This document shows, in pieces, positions 1-7,179 of a stretch of 8,331 nt of DNA. The position numbers and the translations under genes are program-made. Every line of letters begins with the position of its first letter. The stretch's first letter is position 1. The notes below the pieces were generated by a model. It worked only from the letters and a program-made list of their open reading frames with translations. It did not search any database and was not told the origin of the DNA. The stretch is from Pirellulales bacterium. GTDB lineage: Bacteria; Planctomycetota; Planctomycetia; Pirellulales; JAICIG01. The stretch covers positions 1 through 8,331 of the forward strand of contig JAICIG010000360.1 in assembly GCA_025924495.1 (NCBI GenBank). The letters run 5' to 3'.

Positions 1-190
1 AATCGGGCGCGATCGGCGTCAGCACCCAACGCGGTCGCTCCGCTGCCAGAGCTTTTACTCCGTGCAGAATGTCTCGATAAAAAGCCAGACCAAATCCAAA
101 CACCAACCCGATCCGCAGCAACTTGTCGGCGGGCGGCTTGCTGGCTCGAGCGCGTTTAAACGCACGCGAAATTCGATTCGGTCGTTTCAT
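1..190 (-). CDS. XylR/AraC-type transcriptional regulator, N-terminal fragment (runs off left edge)
   Basis: Reading leftward from an ATG at 190-188, the frame stays open to the window edge and gives 63 residues; the gene continues outside. After a basic leader of about 23 residues comes LLRIGLVFGFGLAFYRDIL and then HGVKALAAERPRWVLTPIAP. This looks like the first beta-strand, helix and second strand of the periplasmic-binding-protein-like sensor domain of XylR-type regulators (pattern: 'v-x-l-x-x-x-x-x-x-y-x-r-x-x-l-x-G-i-x-x-y'). In that family the sensor binds a sugar in the cytoplasm and an AraC-type helix-turn-helix domain follows; the latter is outside the window. The start is supported by AGGTG eight bases upstream. 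The gene is divergent from the PSCyt operon, with 243 bp between start codons, which is the usual place for a local regulator. The sugar cannot be inferred. A LacI-like regulator sharing this sensor fold is the main alternative. Confidence 0.77.
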   Translation of the reverse strand, partial: MKRPNRISRAFKRARASKPPADKLLRIGLVFGFGLAFYRDILHGVKALAAERPRWVLTPIAPD

Positions 191-198
191 CGTCGGCG

Positions 199-203
199 CA
201 CCT
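199..203 (-). promoter_or_regulatory. Ribosome binding site of the leftward regulator gene
   Basis: On the minus strand this reads AGGTG, followed by eight bases and then ATG at 190. It is the clearest Shine-Dalgarno-like site in the window and fixes the start of the regulator; the genes on the plus strand have weak or no such sites. Confidence 0.5.
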
Positions 204-264
204 GGAATTCCGCGTTTCAAAGAGGCTCTCTCCGAGCTTCCATCGTAGTCGGTGCGCGCGATGT

Positions 265-297
265 CGCAAAATGACAAAAGATTTACGCAATATGACA
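265..297 (+). promoter_or_regulatory. Tandem direct-repeat operator, 21-bp spacing (candidate AraC/XylR-type site)
   Basis: CGCAAAATGACA at 265-276 and CGCAATATGACA at 286-297 match at 11 of 12 bases in the same orientation, start-to-start distance 21 bp, which is two helical turns. AraC-family proteins bind such paired direct repeats: the araI1/araI2 half-sites of AraC are also 21 bp apart. The repeats lie between the regulator gene and the divergent operon. The right-hand copy directly abuts a candidate -35 (TTAACA, 298-303), the position expected for activation of the operon. On the minus strand the left copy overlaps a weak candidate -35 (TTGCGA, 269-264) with TACGAT sixteen bases on, which could allow autoregulation. 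The repeats are seen directly; binding by the neighbouring regulator is inference. Confidence 0.5.
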
Positions 298-328
298 TTA
301 ACAGGGCGCCGGTCGCAGACCATATAAG
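298..328 (+). promoter_or_regulatory. Candidate promoter of the PSCyt-DUF1501-FG-GAP operon
   Basis: TTAACA (298-303) and TATAAG (323-328) each match the sigma-70 hexamers at five of six positions. The spacer is 19 bp, longer than the ideal 17, which would be usual for a promoter that depends on an activator. It would give a leader of about 100 bases before the ATG at 434. The call rests on motif resemblance plus its position next to the direct repeats; planctomycete promoters are poorly characterised. Confidence 0.3.
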
Positions 329-433
329 ATAAGAAGGCGTCGTGAATTGCGCCATCGCACCCGGGATTATTCCGCCGCGAATGAAGTCGCGTTTGGCGGC
401 TATGCTGTTTCATGGAGTTAAGCCATCCTGGTT

Positions 434-3328
434 ATGAAAGTCGCTCGAGACAAAACCTCCCTGCGCTTGGCGCGGCTCGCCGCTCTGGCCGTAATGGCGA
501 CTGCCAGCTTTTGCCGCGCCGACGAAAATGCCAGCTTTTACTTCGGCCTGAACCTGAATGGGCCGCCGGTGGTCATCGACGGTCATCCGTGGGAAGGCAA
601 AGAATCGAAGCGCTATCAATCGACGGACAACGCGTTCGAGAACCAGAACGTATCGCTCGTTCCCTCGACCGATCCTGAGCGGGCCAAGATGATCCGCTCC
701 AGCCGCTGGGGCGGCAACCAAGTCGCGGTGACCGACCTGCCTGCCGGCAGGTATTCGGTCTTTCTTTACGTTTGGGAAGATAATGACTCCGAGACCTTCA
801 CCATCGCTCTCAACGGTCGCACCGTCGCGCGCGACTACACGAGCGGCGCCGCGGGGCGTTGGGCCAAATTAGGCCCTTGGTTCGTCGATGTAAACGACGG
901 CGCGGTCGTGCTGACTAGCCGCGGAGGCGCGGCAAACTTCTCCGGTATTGAAATCTGGCGCGGCGAGTACGATGGGCCGGGCTCGGCCGAAGCTAACGCC
1001 GAGGGGGTCGCGTTCTTCGAAAAGCGAATCCGGCCGCTGCTGGTTCAAAACTGCTATGAGTGCCACAGCGAAGAAGCGAGAAATGTCGAGGGCGAATTGC
1101 TGGTCGATTCGCGGCTCGGCTTGCGGCGCGGCGGATACAGCGGGCCAGCCGTCGTTCCAGGCGACCCAGAGCAGAGCTTGTTGGTCGCAGCAGTACGGTA
1201 CAAGAATCCCGATTTGCAGATGCCGCCGAAGGCGAAGCTCGCCGCAGCGGAGATCGCCGATCTTGAAACCTGGATCAAGCTGGGGGCGCCCGACCCCCGA
1301 GAAGCATCCGCAGTTCGCCCCAAAAAGAAGCCAATCGATCCTTCGCAGGCTTCCCGTCATTGGGCCTTTCAGCCGATCGGCAATCCATCCGCGCCGCAGG
1401 TGGCTGACGAAAGCTGGCCCTACAACGACATCGATCGCTTTATCCTGGCGAAATTGTCGCAGCACAATTTGCGACCGCTGGCCGACGCCGACAAGCGCAC
1501 TCTACTGCGCCGAGCGACCTTCGATCTGACGGGCCTGCCGCCCAGCCCGGAAGAGGTCGATACATTCCTCGCTGATCGTTCGCCCGAGGCGTTTTCGCGC
1601 GTCGTCGATCGCCTGCTTGATTCACCCCGTTATGGCGAACGTTGGGGCCGCTACTGGCTCGACGTCGTGCGCTACGCGGACACGGCAGGCGATAACTCCG
1701 ATTTTCCGATTCCCCAGCTCTATCTATATCGCAATTGGGTAATCGATGCCTTCAATAGCGATCTACCCTACGATCGCTTCATCTGCGAGCAACTGGCCGG
1801 CGATCTGCTTCCCGCCGAGAACGAGGAGGCTCGCCGGCGACAAACGATCGCAACCGGCTATATTGCCAATGCGCGGCGGTTCGGTTCGCGAGTCGACGAC
1901 TACCCGCAGCATCTGACGATCGAGGACACGATCGACAATCTCGGTCGGGCATACTTAGGTCTGACCATCAATTGCGCCCGCTGCCACGATCACAAGTTCG
2001 ACCCGATCTCGACCGAAGATTATTACGGCCTGTATGGATTCTTCCACAGCACGCGCTATCCCTGGCCGGGGATTGAGCTGGAACAGAAGCAGCGCGATCT
2101 GGTTCCGCTTGCAACCGCCGAAGAGGTCAAACGAGCCGTCGAGACGCACCGAGTCAGACACGGGCAACTCGACGCCGAGGTGCGCCGCATCGAGAAAGCC
2201 CAAAATGATGCAAACGATAAAGAAGACAAAAACCGTCTGAAGCAGGAAGCCGACATCGCTCGCAAGGCAGCCGCACAGCACGGCAAGACGCTGCCCGACA
2301 TTCCTTGGGCTTATGCCGTGGCCGACTCCACAAAGATTGAAGACGCCCGCGTGCAGTACAAAGGCGATCCGGCGAAGACGGGTTCGGTCGTGCCACGACG
2401 GTTTCCTTCAGCCTTAGGCGGTTATGGGCTGGCTGCAGACGAGACGACGAGCGGACGGCTCAGCTTAGCTCGCTGGATCGCCTCATCCGCCAATCCACTC
2501 ACGGCCCGCGTGATGGTGAATCGTCTTTGGCTATATCATTTTGGGCAAGGACTCGCGCCAACGCCCAACGACTTCGGCAAACAAGGAAAGCCGCCCACGC
2601 ACCCCGAACTGCTCGATTGGCTGGCTTGGCGATTCATTGACTCGGGTTGGTCGATCAAAGCCATGCACCGATTAATCATGCAATCGCATGTTTATCAATT
2701 GGCGGCGGCGCCCGACCCGTCGGCGATTCCTGGCGATCCGGCGAACGATCTGCTTTCGGGTTTTCGCCGCCGCCGCCTCGAAGCCGAAGCCATCCGTGAC
2801 ACGCTCCTGCTGCTGGGACGGAACCTCGACGCCTCGCAAGGCGGTCCGCACCCCTTTCCCTCGAGCACTGAATGGAACTACACGCAACACATTCCGTTCA
2901 AGGCAGTATACGAAACCAATCGGCGCAGCGTGTATCTGATGACACAGCGTATTCAGCGACATCCTTACCTGGCGATTTTCGATGGGCCCGACACGAGCGC
3001 CAGCACGCCGATGCGACTGACAAGCACCACGCCGCTGCAATCGCTGTATTTACTGAATGATCCTTTCGTCCACCAGCAGGCCGATCGAATTGCGGCGAGG
3101 CTACTCGAAGATCGCTCTGACGACGCGAGTCGAATCGAACGTGCTTACCAATTGCTGCTGGCTCGATCGCCGACCCCCGACGATGTTGCCGCCGCGAGCG
3201 CCATGCTGCAAGCCGCGCGCGCCAAGCTGGAACAAATGAAGACGCCCGCGGACCAAATCAATGCGTTGGCATGGCAAAGTTACGTGCGGGCGATATTACT
3301 ATTAAATGAGTTCGTCTATATCGATTGA
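434..3328 (+). CDS. Malectin-like / PSCyt1 / PSCyt2 (DUF1549) / PSD1 (DUF1553) exported cytochrome-type protein
   Basis: 964 residues. An N-terminal signal peptide (basic start, hydrophobic core about 15-27, likely cut near FCRA-D) sends it out of the cytoplasm. Residues ~34-178 look like a malectin-like carbohydrate-binding fold: FGLNLNGPPVVIDGHPW, then YSVFLYVWEDNDSETFTIALNG. PSCyt1 follows (~190-288) with haem motif CYECH (207-211) and the probable distal ligand in LQMPP (Met263). PSCyt2 covers ~308-540, ending in CARCHDHKFDPI (514-525), a second CxxCH. A charged helical linker (~555-620) leads to PSD1 (~672-935), with NPLTARVMVNRLW and the RLEAEAIRDTLL segment. Biochemical roles of PSCyt/PSD1 proteins are not established; an exported haem protein acting on or near polysaccharide is inference. 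An in-frame TAA at 419-421 rules out a longer start; no good Shine-Dalgarno is visible. First gene of the operon, six bases from the next. Confidence 0.95.
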   Translation: MKVARDKTSLRLARLAALAVMATASFCRADENASFYFGLNLNGPPVVIDGHPWEGKESKRYQSTDNAFENQNVSLVPSTDPERAKMIRSSRWGGNQVAVTDLPAGRYSVFLYVWEDNDSETFTIALNGRTVARDYTSGAAGRWAKLGPWFVDVNDGAVVLTSRGGAANFSGIEIWRGEYDGPGSAEANAEGVAFFEKRIRPLLVQNCYECHSEEARNVEGELLVDSRLGLRRGGYSGPAVVPGDPEQSLLVAAVRYKNPDLQMPPKAKLAAAEIADLETWIKLGAPDPREASAVRPKKKPIDPSQASRHWAFQPIGNPSAPQVADESWPYNDIDRFILAKLSQHNLRPLADADKRTLLRRATFDLTGLPPSPEEVDTFLADRSPEAFSRVVDRLLDSPRYGERWGRYWLDVVRYADTAGDNSDFPIPQLYLYRNWVIDAFNSDLPYDRFICEQLAGDLLPAENEEARRRQTIATGYIANARRFGSRVDDYPQHLTIEDTIDNLGRAYLGLTINCARCHDHKFDPISTEDYYGLYGFFHSTRYPWPGIELEQKQRDLVPLATAEEVKRAVETHRVRHGQLDAEVRRIEKAQNDANDKEDKNRLKQEADIARKAAAQHGKTLPDIPWAYAVADSTKIEDARVQYKGDPAKTGSVVPRRFPSALGGYGLAADETTSGRLSLARWIASSANPLTARVMVNRLWLYHFGQGLAPTPNDFGKQGKPPTHPELLDWLAWRFIDSGWSIKAMHRLIMQSHVYQLAAAPDPSAIPGDPANDLLSGFRRRRLEAEAIRDTLLLLGRNLDASQGGPHPFPSSTEWNYTQHIPFKAVYETNRRSVYLMTQRIQRHPYLAIFDGPDTSASTPMRLTSTTPLQSLYLLNDPFVHQQADRIAARLLEDRSDDASRIERAYQLLLARSPTPDDVAAASAMLQAARAKLEQMKTPADQINALAWQSYVRAILLLNEFVYID

Positions 3329-3334
3329 AATGCC

Positions 3335-4732
3335 ATGACCGCGTTCCATATGCCCACTCGGCGCAATGTAATTCGATCTCTGGCCGCAGGTTCGCTGCTG
3401 CTCCCAGGTATGCTCTCCGAGTTGTTGGCCGGCGACGCCGCGCCGCAAACGGGCGCCGCAGGCCCCCTATCGCCCAAATCGCCGCACTTTCCCGTGAAGG
3501 CGAAGCGCGTGATTCTGCTGTTCTCAACCGGCGGCGTGTCGCACATGGACACGTTCGATTACAAACCCGAGCTGTTCAAGGCTGACGGCAAGATGATGGG
3601 GGTTGGCGGCGGCTTGTCCAACCAGCAGCGCGTGTTGCTCAAGCCCAAGTGGGATTTCAAGCCCGGCGGCAATTGTGGGACGCTGGTCAGCGATTTGTTT
3701 CCGGACATTCGTGAGATGATGGACGACATTTGCCTGATCCGCTCGCTGAAATCGGACGACAACGAGCACTATCAGGCCACGCTGGCGATGCACACCGGTT
3801 CATTCTTTTTCTCGCGCCCGAGCCTGGGGTCGTGGATCAGCTACGGCCTGGGGACTGAGAACCAGAGCCTCCCCTCGTTCATCGTCCTGGCGCCGCACTT
3901 GCCTTACGCCGGCACGCAAGTCTTCGCCAACGACTTCCTGCCCGCCTACCATCAGGGGACGCGCGTCATCCCTGGCGCCGAGCCGATTCCCGACTTACGG
4001 CCACGTGAAACCGCCGCAGGGCTGCAAGCAATAGAGCTGGGGCTCGCCGCGGAGCTCAATCGGCGGCATTTGCAAGACCGCGCTGCCGCGTCGGAACTGG
4101 CGGCGCGGATGCAAGCCTTCGAGACGGCGTTTCGCATGCAGACCGAGGCGCCCGAGGCTTTCGATCTCTCGCAAGAAAGCGATGAAACGCTTGCACTCTA
4201 CGGCCTCGAGCGAGGTCAAACCGACAGCTTCGCGTGGCAATGCCTGATCGCGCGCCGGCTGGCTCAGCGCGGCGTGCGGTTCATTGAGTTGATCGACAGC
4301 GGTTCGTCGGGCAATTGGGACTCGCACGGCAACATGGCGGATCATGGCCCGCTCGCCAAGAAAATCGACCAGCCGATCGCCGCTTTGCTCAAAGACCTCA
4401 AGCGCGAAGGAATGCTCGAAGAGACGCTGGTCATTTGGACCACCGAGTTCGGCCGCACGCCCGGCGTCGATGGTTCGCAAGGCCGCGGGCATCACAGCGC
4501 CTGCTTCAGCTCGTGGATGGCCGGCGGCGGCGCCAAGGGAGGCATGGTTTACGGCGAGACGGACGAACTAGGCGCCACTGTGGCGAAAGATCGCGTACAC
4601 GTCCATGATTTTCATGCCACCATTTTGCATCTACTTGGCTTCGATCACACCCGGTTGACCTATCGCCACGCCGGCCGCGATTACCGCTTGACTGACGTAC
4701 ATGGCCGAGTCGTTAAGGAATTAGTCGCGTGA
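3335..4732 (+). CDS. DUF1501 family exported protein
   Basis: 465 residues, normal length for DUF1501. The start is six bases after the preceding stop with no Shine-Dalgarno, so translational coupling is likely; Met6 (3350) is an alternative start. TRRNVIR (8-14) followed by a hydrophobic stretch resembles a twin-arginine signal, suggesting export of a folded, perhaps metal-loaded protein. Family landmarks appear in order: LLFSTGGVSHMDTFDYKPEL (61-80), CLIRSLKSDDNEHYQATLAMHTG region (133-155), RPSLGSWISYGLG (161-173), WDSHGN (328-333), EFGRTP (371-376), GHHS (385-388) and VHDFHATILHLLG (423-435). The Asp/His residues at 72, 329, 331, 386-387, 425 and 427 are plausible metal ligands of the alkaline-phosphatase/sulfatase-like fold to which DUF1501 is related. 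The substrate is unknown. DUF1501 genes usually follow a PSCyt/PSD1 gene in planctomycetes, as here, so a shared pathway or complex is likely. Confidence 0.95.
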   Translation: MTAFHMPTRRNVIRSLAAGSLLLPGMLSELLAGDAAPQTGAAGPLSPKSPHFPVKAKRVILLFSTGGVSHMDTFDYKPELFKADGKMMGVGGGLSNQQRVLLKPKWDFKPGGNCGTLVSDLFPDIREMMDDICLIRSLKSDDNEHYQATLAMHTGSFFFSRPSLGSWISYGLGTENQSLPSFIVLAPHLPYAGTQVFANDFLPAYHQGTRVIPGAEPIPDLRPRETAAGLQAIELGLAAELNRRHLQDRAAASELAARMQAFETAFRMQTEAPEAFDLSQESDETLALYGLERGQTDSFAWQCLIARRLAQRGVRFIELIDSGSSGNWDSHGNMADHGPLAKKIDQPIAALLKDLKREGMLEETLVIWTTEFGRTPGVDGSQGRGHHSACFSSWMAGGGAKGGMVYGETDELGATVAKDRVHVHDFHATILHLLGFDHTRLTYRHAGRDYRLTDVHGRVVKELVA

Positions 4733-4826
4733 AGGATTGGGAGACGCGTGCGATGCCTGGAGCGCTAGCCTCAGCGAGCGCGTAAGCGTGTTGCGGGCGG
4801 CTCAGCAAGATTCCTCGGAACCGAAA

Positions 4827-6017
4827 ATGATGATTTATTGTTGCACAACGCTGCTGCTGGCCGCACTCGCCGCCCCGCCTGCCTTTTCCGTGCAACACGA
4901 ACAACTTGCTGATCTGGGCGGAGAACACCTGGCGCAGGCGATCGTTCGCCGCACGCGCGATGGCGACGCGATTGTCGCCTGGGGCGAGCGTGTGGTGGAA
5001 TGGCCGCATGCAAAACAGCAAATGCACGAAGTCTTCGCTCGCCAGGGCGACTTGCACTTCTACAATGGCGGCTGCGCGCTCGATATCGACGGCGATGGGA
5101 ACGATGAAATTATCGTCTCGCGCGGCCGCACGCGCTCGGGCAGTGATCCGGAACTGTTATGGCTCCAGGAACAATCGCCTGATCAGCCTTGGAAAGCGTA
5201 TCGCATCGACGTGCTCGGCAGTGGACCGATCGCACCCCATGACATTTATCCGTTCGCAGTCGAGCGAGCGAATGGCAATCAGGTGCACGGCGTCGTCGTA
5301 GTGCTTGGACGCCGGGTTTTAAAGTGGTACGAGATCCCGGCCGATCCGGCGCAGCGTTGGCCTCGCCACGATATTGCCGAGCTTCCGCTCGAAAGCCAAT
5401 CAGGACTTGCCGTCGGCGACCTGGCGGGTCGTGGGCGACCCGACGTGGCCTGCGGCATGTTTTGGGCCGAGTGTCCGGCCGATCCGCAGCAAGGAGCATG
5501 GCGCGTCCATCGCTTCGGTCGCTGGGAAGATGGCGGCTGGGGCGGTATGGCCAAACTCGCCATCGCCGACATGGATGGCGATGGGCGAAATGAGATTGTG
5601 GCCTCGGAGGCAGAGATTCCCAATGCCCGGCTCGGCGTGTTTACGGCCGATCCGGGCCAGCCCGATGCACCGTGGAAATGCCGCGAGATCGAAAGGGGAC
5701 TGTATTGTCCCCACAGTTTGGAGCTGGTCGATTTGGATCGCGATAACCGCATGGACATCATCACCGGAGAGATGACCGCGGGCGGTTGGGATTTTCCGCT
5801 CAACGAGAATCCGCGGATAATTGCTTTCTTGAATCGGGGCCAACAGCCTTTCGAACGGCGCGTGTTGGCCGAAGGTCAAGGCGTGCACGAGATGCACTTG
5901 CTGCCCGAGCGTCCAGGTCGCTCCCTAACGCTGTTCGCCGCCGACGAAATTCAACCTCAAAAGTTTCCGCAGATGAAGACGCGAGTCGGAATCTGGACCA
6001 TCTCGCGTTCTCGTTAG
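4827..6017 (+). CDS. Exported FG-GAP/VCBS-repeat beta-propeller protein
   Basis: 396 residues from the ATG at 4827 (ATG at 4830 is equally possible). This start places a signal peptide first: YCCTTLLLAALAAPPAFS, with cleavage likely near residue 21. A TTG at 4737 would add 30 residues but put a polar stretch before the signal and has no spaced ribosome site. At least four Asp-rich blade motifs are visible: ALDIDGDGNDEI (84-95), VGDLAGRGRPDV (196-207), IADMDGDGRNEI (246-257) and LVDLDRDNRMDI (300-311). The first, third and fourth carry the DxDxDG-like calcium loop of FG-GAP/VCBS propellers; the second has lost most of the acidic ligands. No enzyme residues are recognised; such propellers usually bind partners or ligands outside the cytoplasm. 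It sits 94 bases after the DUF1501 gene on the same strand, most likely in the same transcript. Confidence 0.85.
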   Translation: MMIYCCTTLLLAALAAPPAFSVQHEQLADLGGEHLAQAIVRRTRDGDAIVAWGERVVEWPHAKQQMHEVFARQGDLHFYNGGCALDIDGDGNDEIIVSRGRTRSGSDPELLWLQEQSPDQPWKAYRIDVLGSGPIAPHDIYPFAVERANGNQVHGVVVVLGRRVLKWYEIPADPAQRWPRHDIAELPLESQSGLAVGDLAGRGRPDVACGMFWAECPADPQQGAWRVHRFGRWEDGGWGGMAKLAIADMDGDGRNEIVASEAEIPNARLGVFTADPGQPDAPWKCREIERGLYCPHSLELVDLDRDNRMDIITGEMTAGGWDFPLNENPRIIAFLNRGQQPFERRVLAEGQGVHEMHLLPERPGRSLTLFAADEIQPQKFPQMKTRVGIWTISRSR

Positions 6018-6050
6018 CGTGGCTGACGTTCGCAGCGTCTCGCCCTTCGA

Positions 6051-7088
6051 CTAATCGGCCTCAATAGCCGCGATTTTTCCCAAGGCCAAAGCCGCGGCTT
6101 CGCGCACATCGGCATCGGCGTCCTTAAGGGCCTGGATGAGTTGCGGTACGGACGCCTCGGCTTCAGGGCCTATCTCGCCCAGAGCGAAGATCGCGGCGCC
6201 GCGGACCTCAAGGTCGCTGTCTTCGACCGCCTGAATCAGACCTTTGACAGCGCGGCGGGAAGCGGGTCCAAAATCGGCGAGCGCCATGGCGGCCGCAGCC
6301 CGAATGCCGACGTCTTCATCCTTGAGCGCCGTCACTAGCGCGTCGATCGCCCGTTCCGGCTCAGGCCCAATTGCCGCCAGGGCGGCGACGACGGCTTCGC
6401 GGAATGCTACGTCTTTGTCTTGCAAGGCCTCGGCGAGGCGCGGCGCTGCCTTTTTGGCTCGCGGACCAATCTCGGCGAGCCCGAATACCGCGGCTTGGCG
6501 AATCGACAATTCATCATCACTCAGCATATCGCTTAAGGTCGCAACGTGCGGCTCGAATTCGTCGTCCAAGACGGCCAGGGCACAACACGCGTAAATCTGC
6601 AGTTGTTTGTCTGGTTGCCTGGCTAACTCGGTCAGGGTGCTGACTGCACTTCGGGCGGGCTTGCCGATCCGCGCCAGCGCTAAACAAGCGGCGCCTTTGA
6701 TGTCGTCGTCCGCGTCCTTCAGCAATCCGGTTAATGCAGGAACCGCTGATCGGGCGTCGGGCCCAATCCGGCCAAGCGCCACGGCGGCGGTCCCTCGAAC
6801 ATCGGCGTCATCGTCTTCGAGCAACAGTTCCAAAGCGGAAACTGCCGGCGCCGCCTGCTTGCCCAGTTGGCCAAGCGCGAGCGCCGAAGTTTTGCGAACT
6901 TCTACGTCCGGATCTTTCAAAGCTGTGGCGAGTGCGTCGACTGCTGCGCGTTGGGTTTTGTTTTCCGTCGCCTCGTCATCAGCCCTTGTCACGCCTCGCG
7001 AGATCATTTCGCCGGATTGTAGAAACAAGGCGAAGATCATCGCGGCGATAATTGATTTGGCCGAGTATTTATGGCTCATTGATTTCAT
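6051..7088 (-). CDS. Exported HEAT-repeat (PBS-lyase-type) protein, nine repeats
   Basis: 345 residues from the ATG at 7088; Met4 (7079) is also possible. An open frame continues upstream to 7307 but would cross a terminator and the end of the next gene, so the long form is rejected. A basic start and hydrophobic core (SIIAAMIFALFLQ, 12-24) indicate a signal peptide or membrane anchor. From about residue 50 to the end there are nine back-to-back repeats of 33 residues with the pattern L-x-x-A-L-K-D-x-D-x-x-V-R-x-x-A-A-x-A-L-x-x-I-G-P. They would form an alpha-solenoid for protein binding. Repeat 4 (~148-181) departs most, with YACCALAVLDDEFEP and no IGP. No catalytic motif is seen; similarity to phycobilin-lyase HEAT repeats does not imply lyase activity. 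The gene converges on the FG-GAP gene with 33 bases between stop codons. Confidence 0.9.
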   Translation of the reverse strand: MKSMSHKYSAKSIIAAMIFALFLQSGEMISRGVTRADDEATENKTQRAAVDALATALKDPDVEVRKTSALALGQLGKQAAPAVSALELLLEDDDADVRGTAAVALGRIGPDARSAVPALTGLLKDADDDIKGAACLALARIGKPARSAVSTLTELARQPDKQLQIYACCALAVLDDEFEPHVATLSDMLSDDELSIRQAAVFGLAEIGPRAKKAAPRLAEALQDKDVAFREAVVAALAAIGPEPERAIDALVTALKDEDVGIRAAAAMALADFGPASRRAVKGLIQAVEDSDLEVRGAAIFALGEIGPEAEASVPQLIQALKDADADVREAAALALGKIAAIEAD

Positions 7089-7126
7089 GCGGATCGAGGG
7101 CGGCTGTGCAGAATTCTTTAAGGAAT

Positions 7127-7162
7127 AAAAATGCCCCGGCTCGCCTGATGACGAGCCGAGGC
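7127..7162 (-). terminator. Intrinsic terminator of the His/Gly/Arg-rich gene
   Basis: Arms 7133-7143 and 7152-7162 form an 11-bp GC-rich stem with a single C-A mismatch and an eight-base loop. On the minus strand the stem is followed by A and then five T (7131-7127). The hairpin starts 17 bases after the stop codon at 7182-7180, so it ends the leftward transcript of that gene. It lies 39 bases before the HEAT gene start, so the HEAT gene probably has its own promoter. On the plus strand no T-run follows, so it acts in one direction only. Confidence 0.85.
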
Positions 7163-7179
7163 CTGAACCAACTTGCCGA

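Noticed and set aside
156..413. 85-codon minus-strand frame in the divergent region
   Set aside because: It overlaps the supported regulator start in another frame, crosses the operator region and has no domain-like sequence.
869..1465. 198-codon minus-strand frame inside the first operon gene
   Set aside because: Antisense shadow of the PSCyt region, which is certain from its haem and domain motifs.
4737..4826. TTG start giving a 426-residue FG-GAP protein
   Set aside because: The extra 30 residues are polar and precede a clear signal peptide, and the AAGGA before the TTG has no spacing. The ATG at 4827 fits better.
6607..7128. 173-codon plus-strand frame, Ala/Ser-rich
   Set aside because: Antisense shadow of the HEAT repeats and the terminator region.
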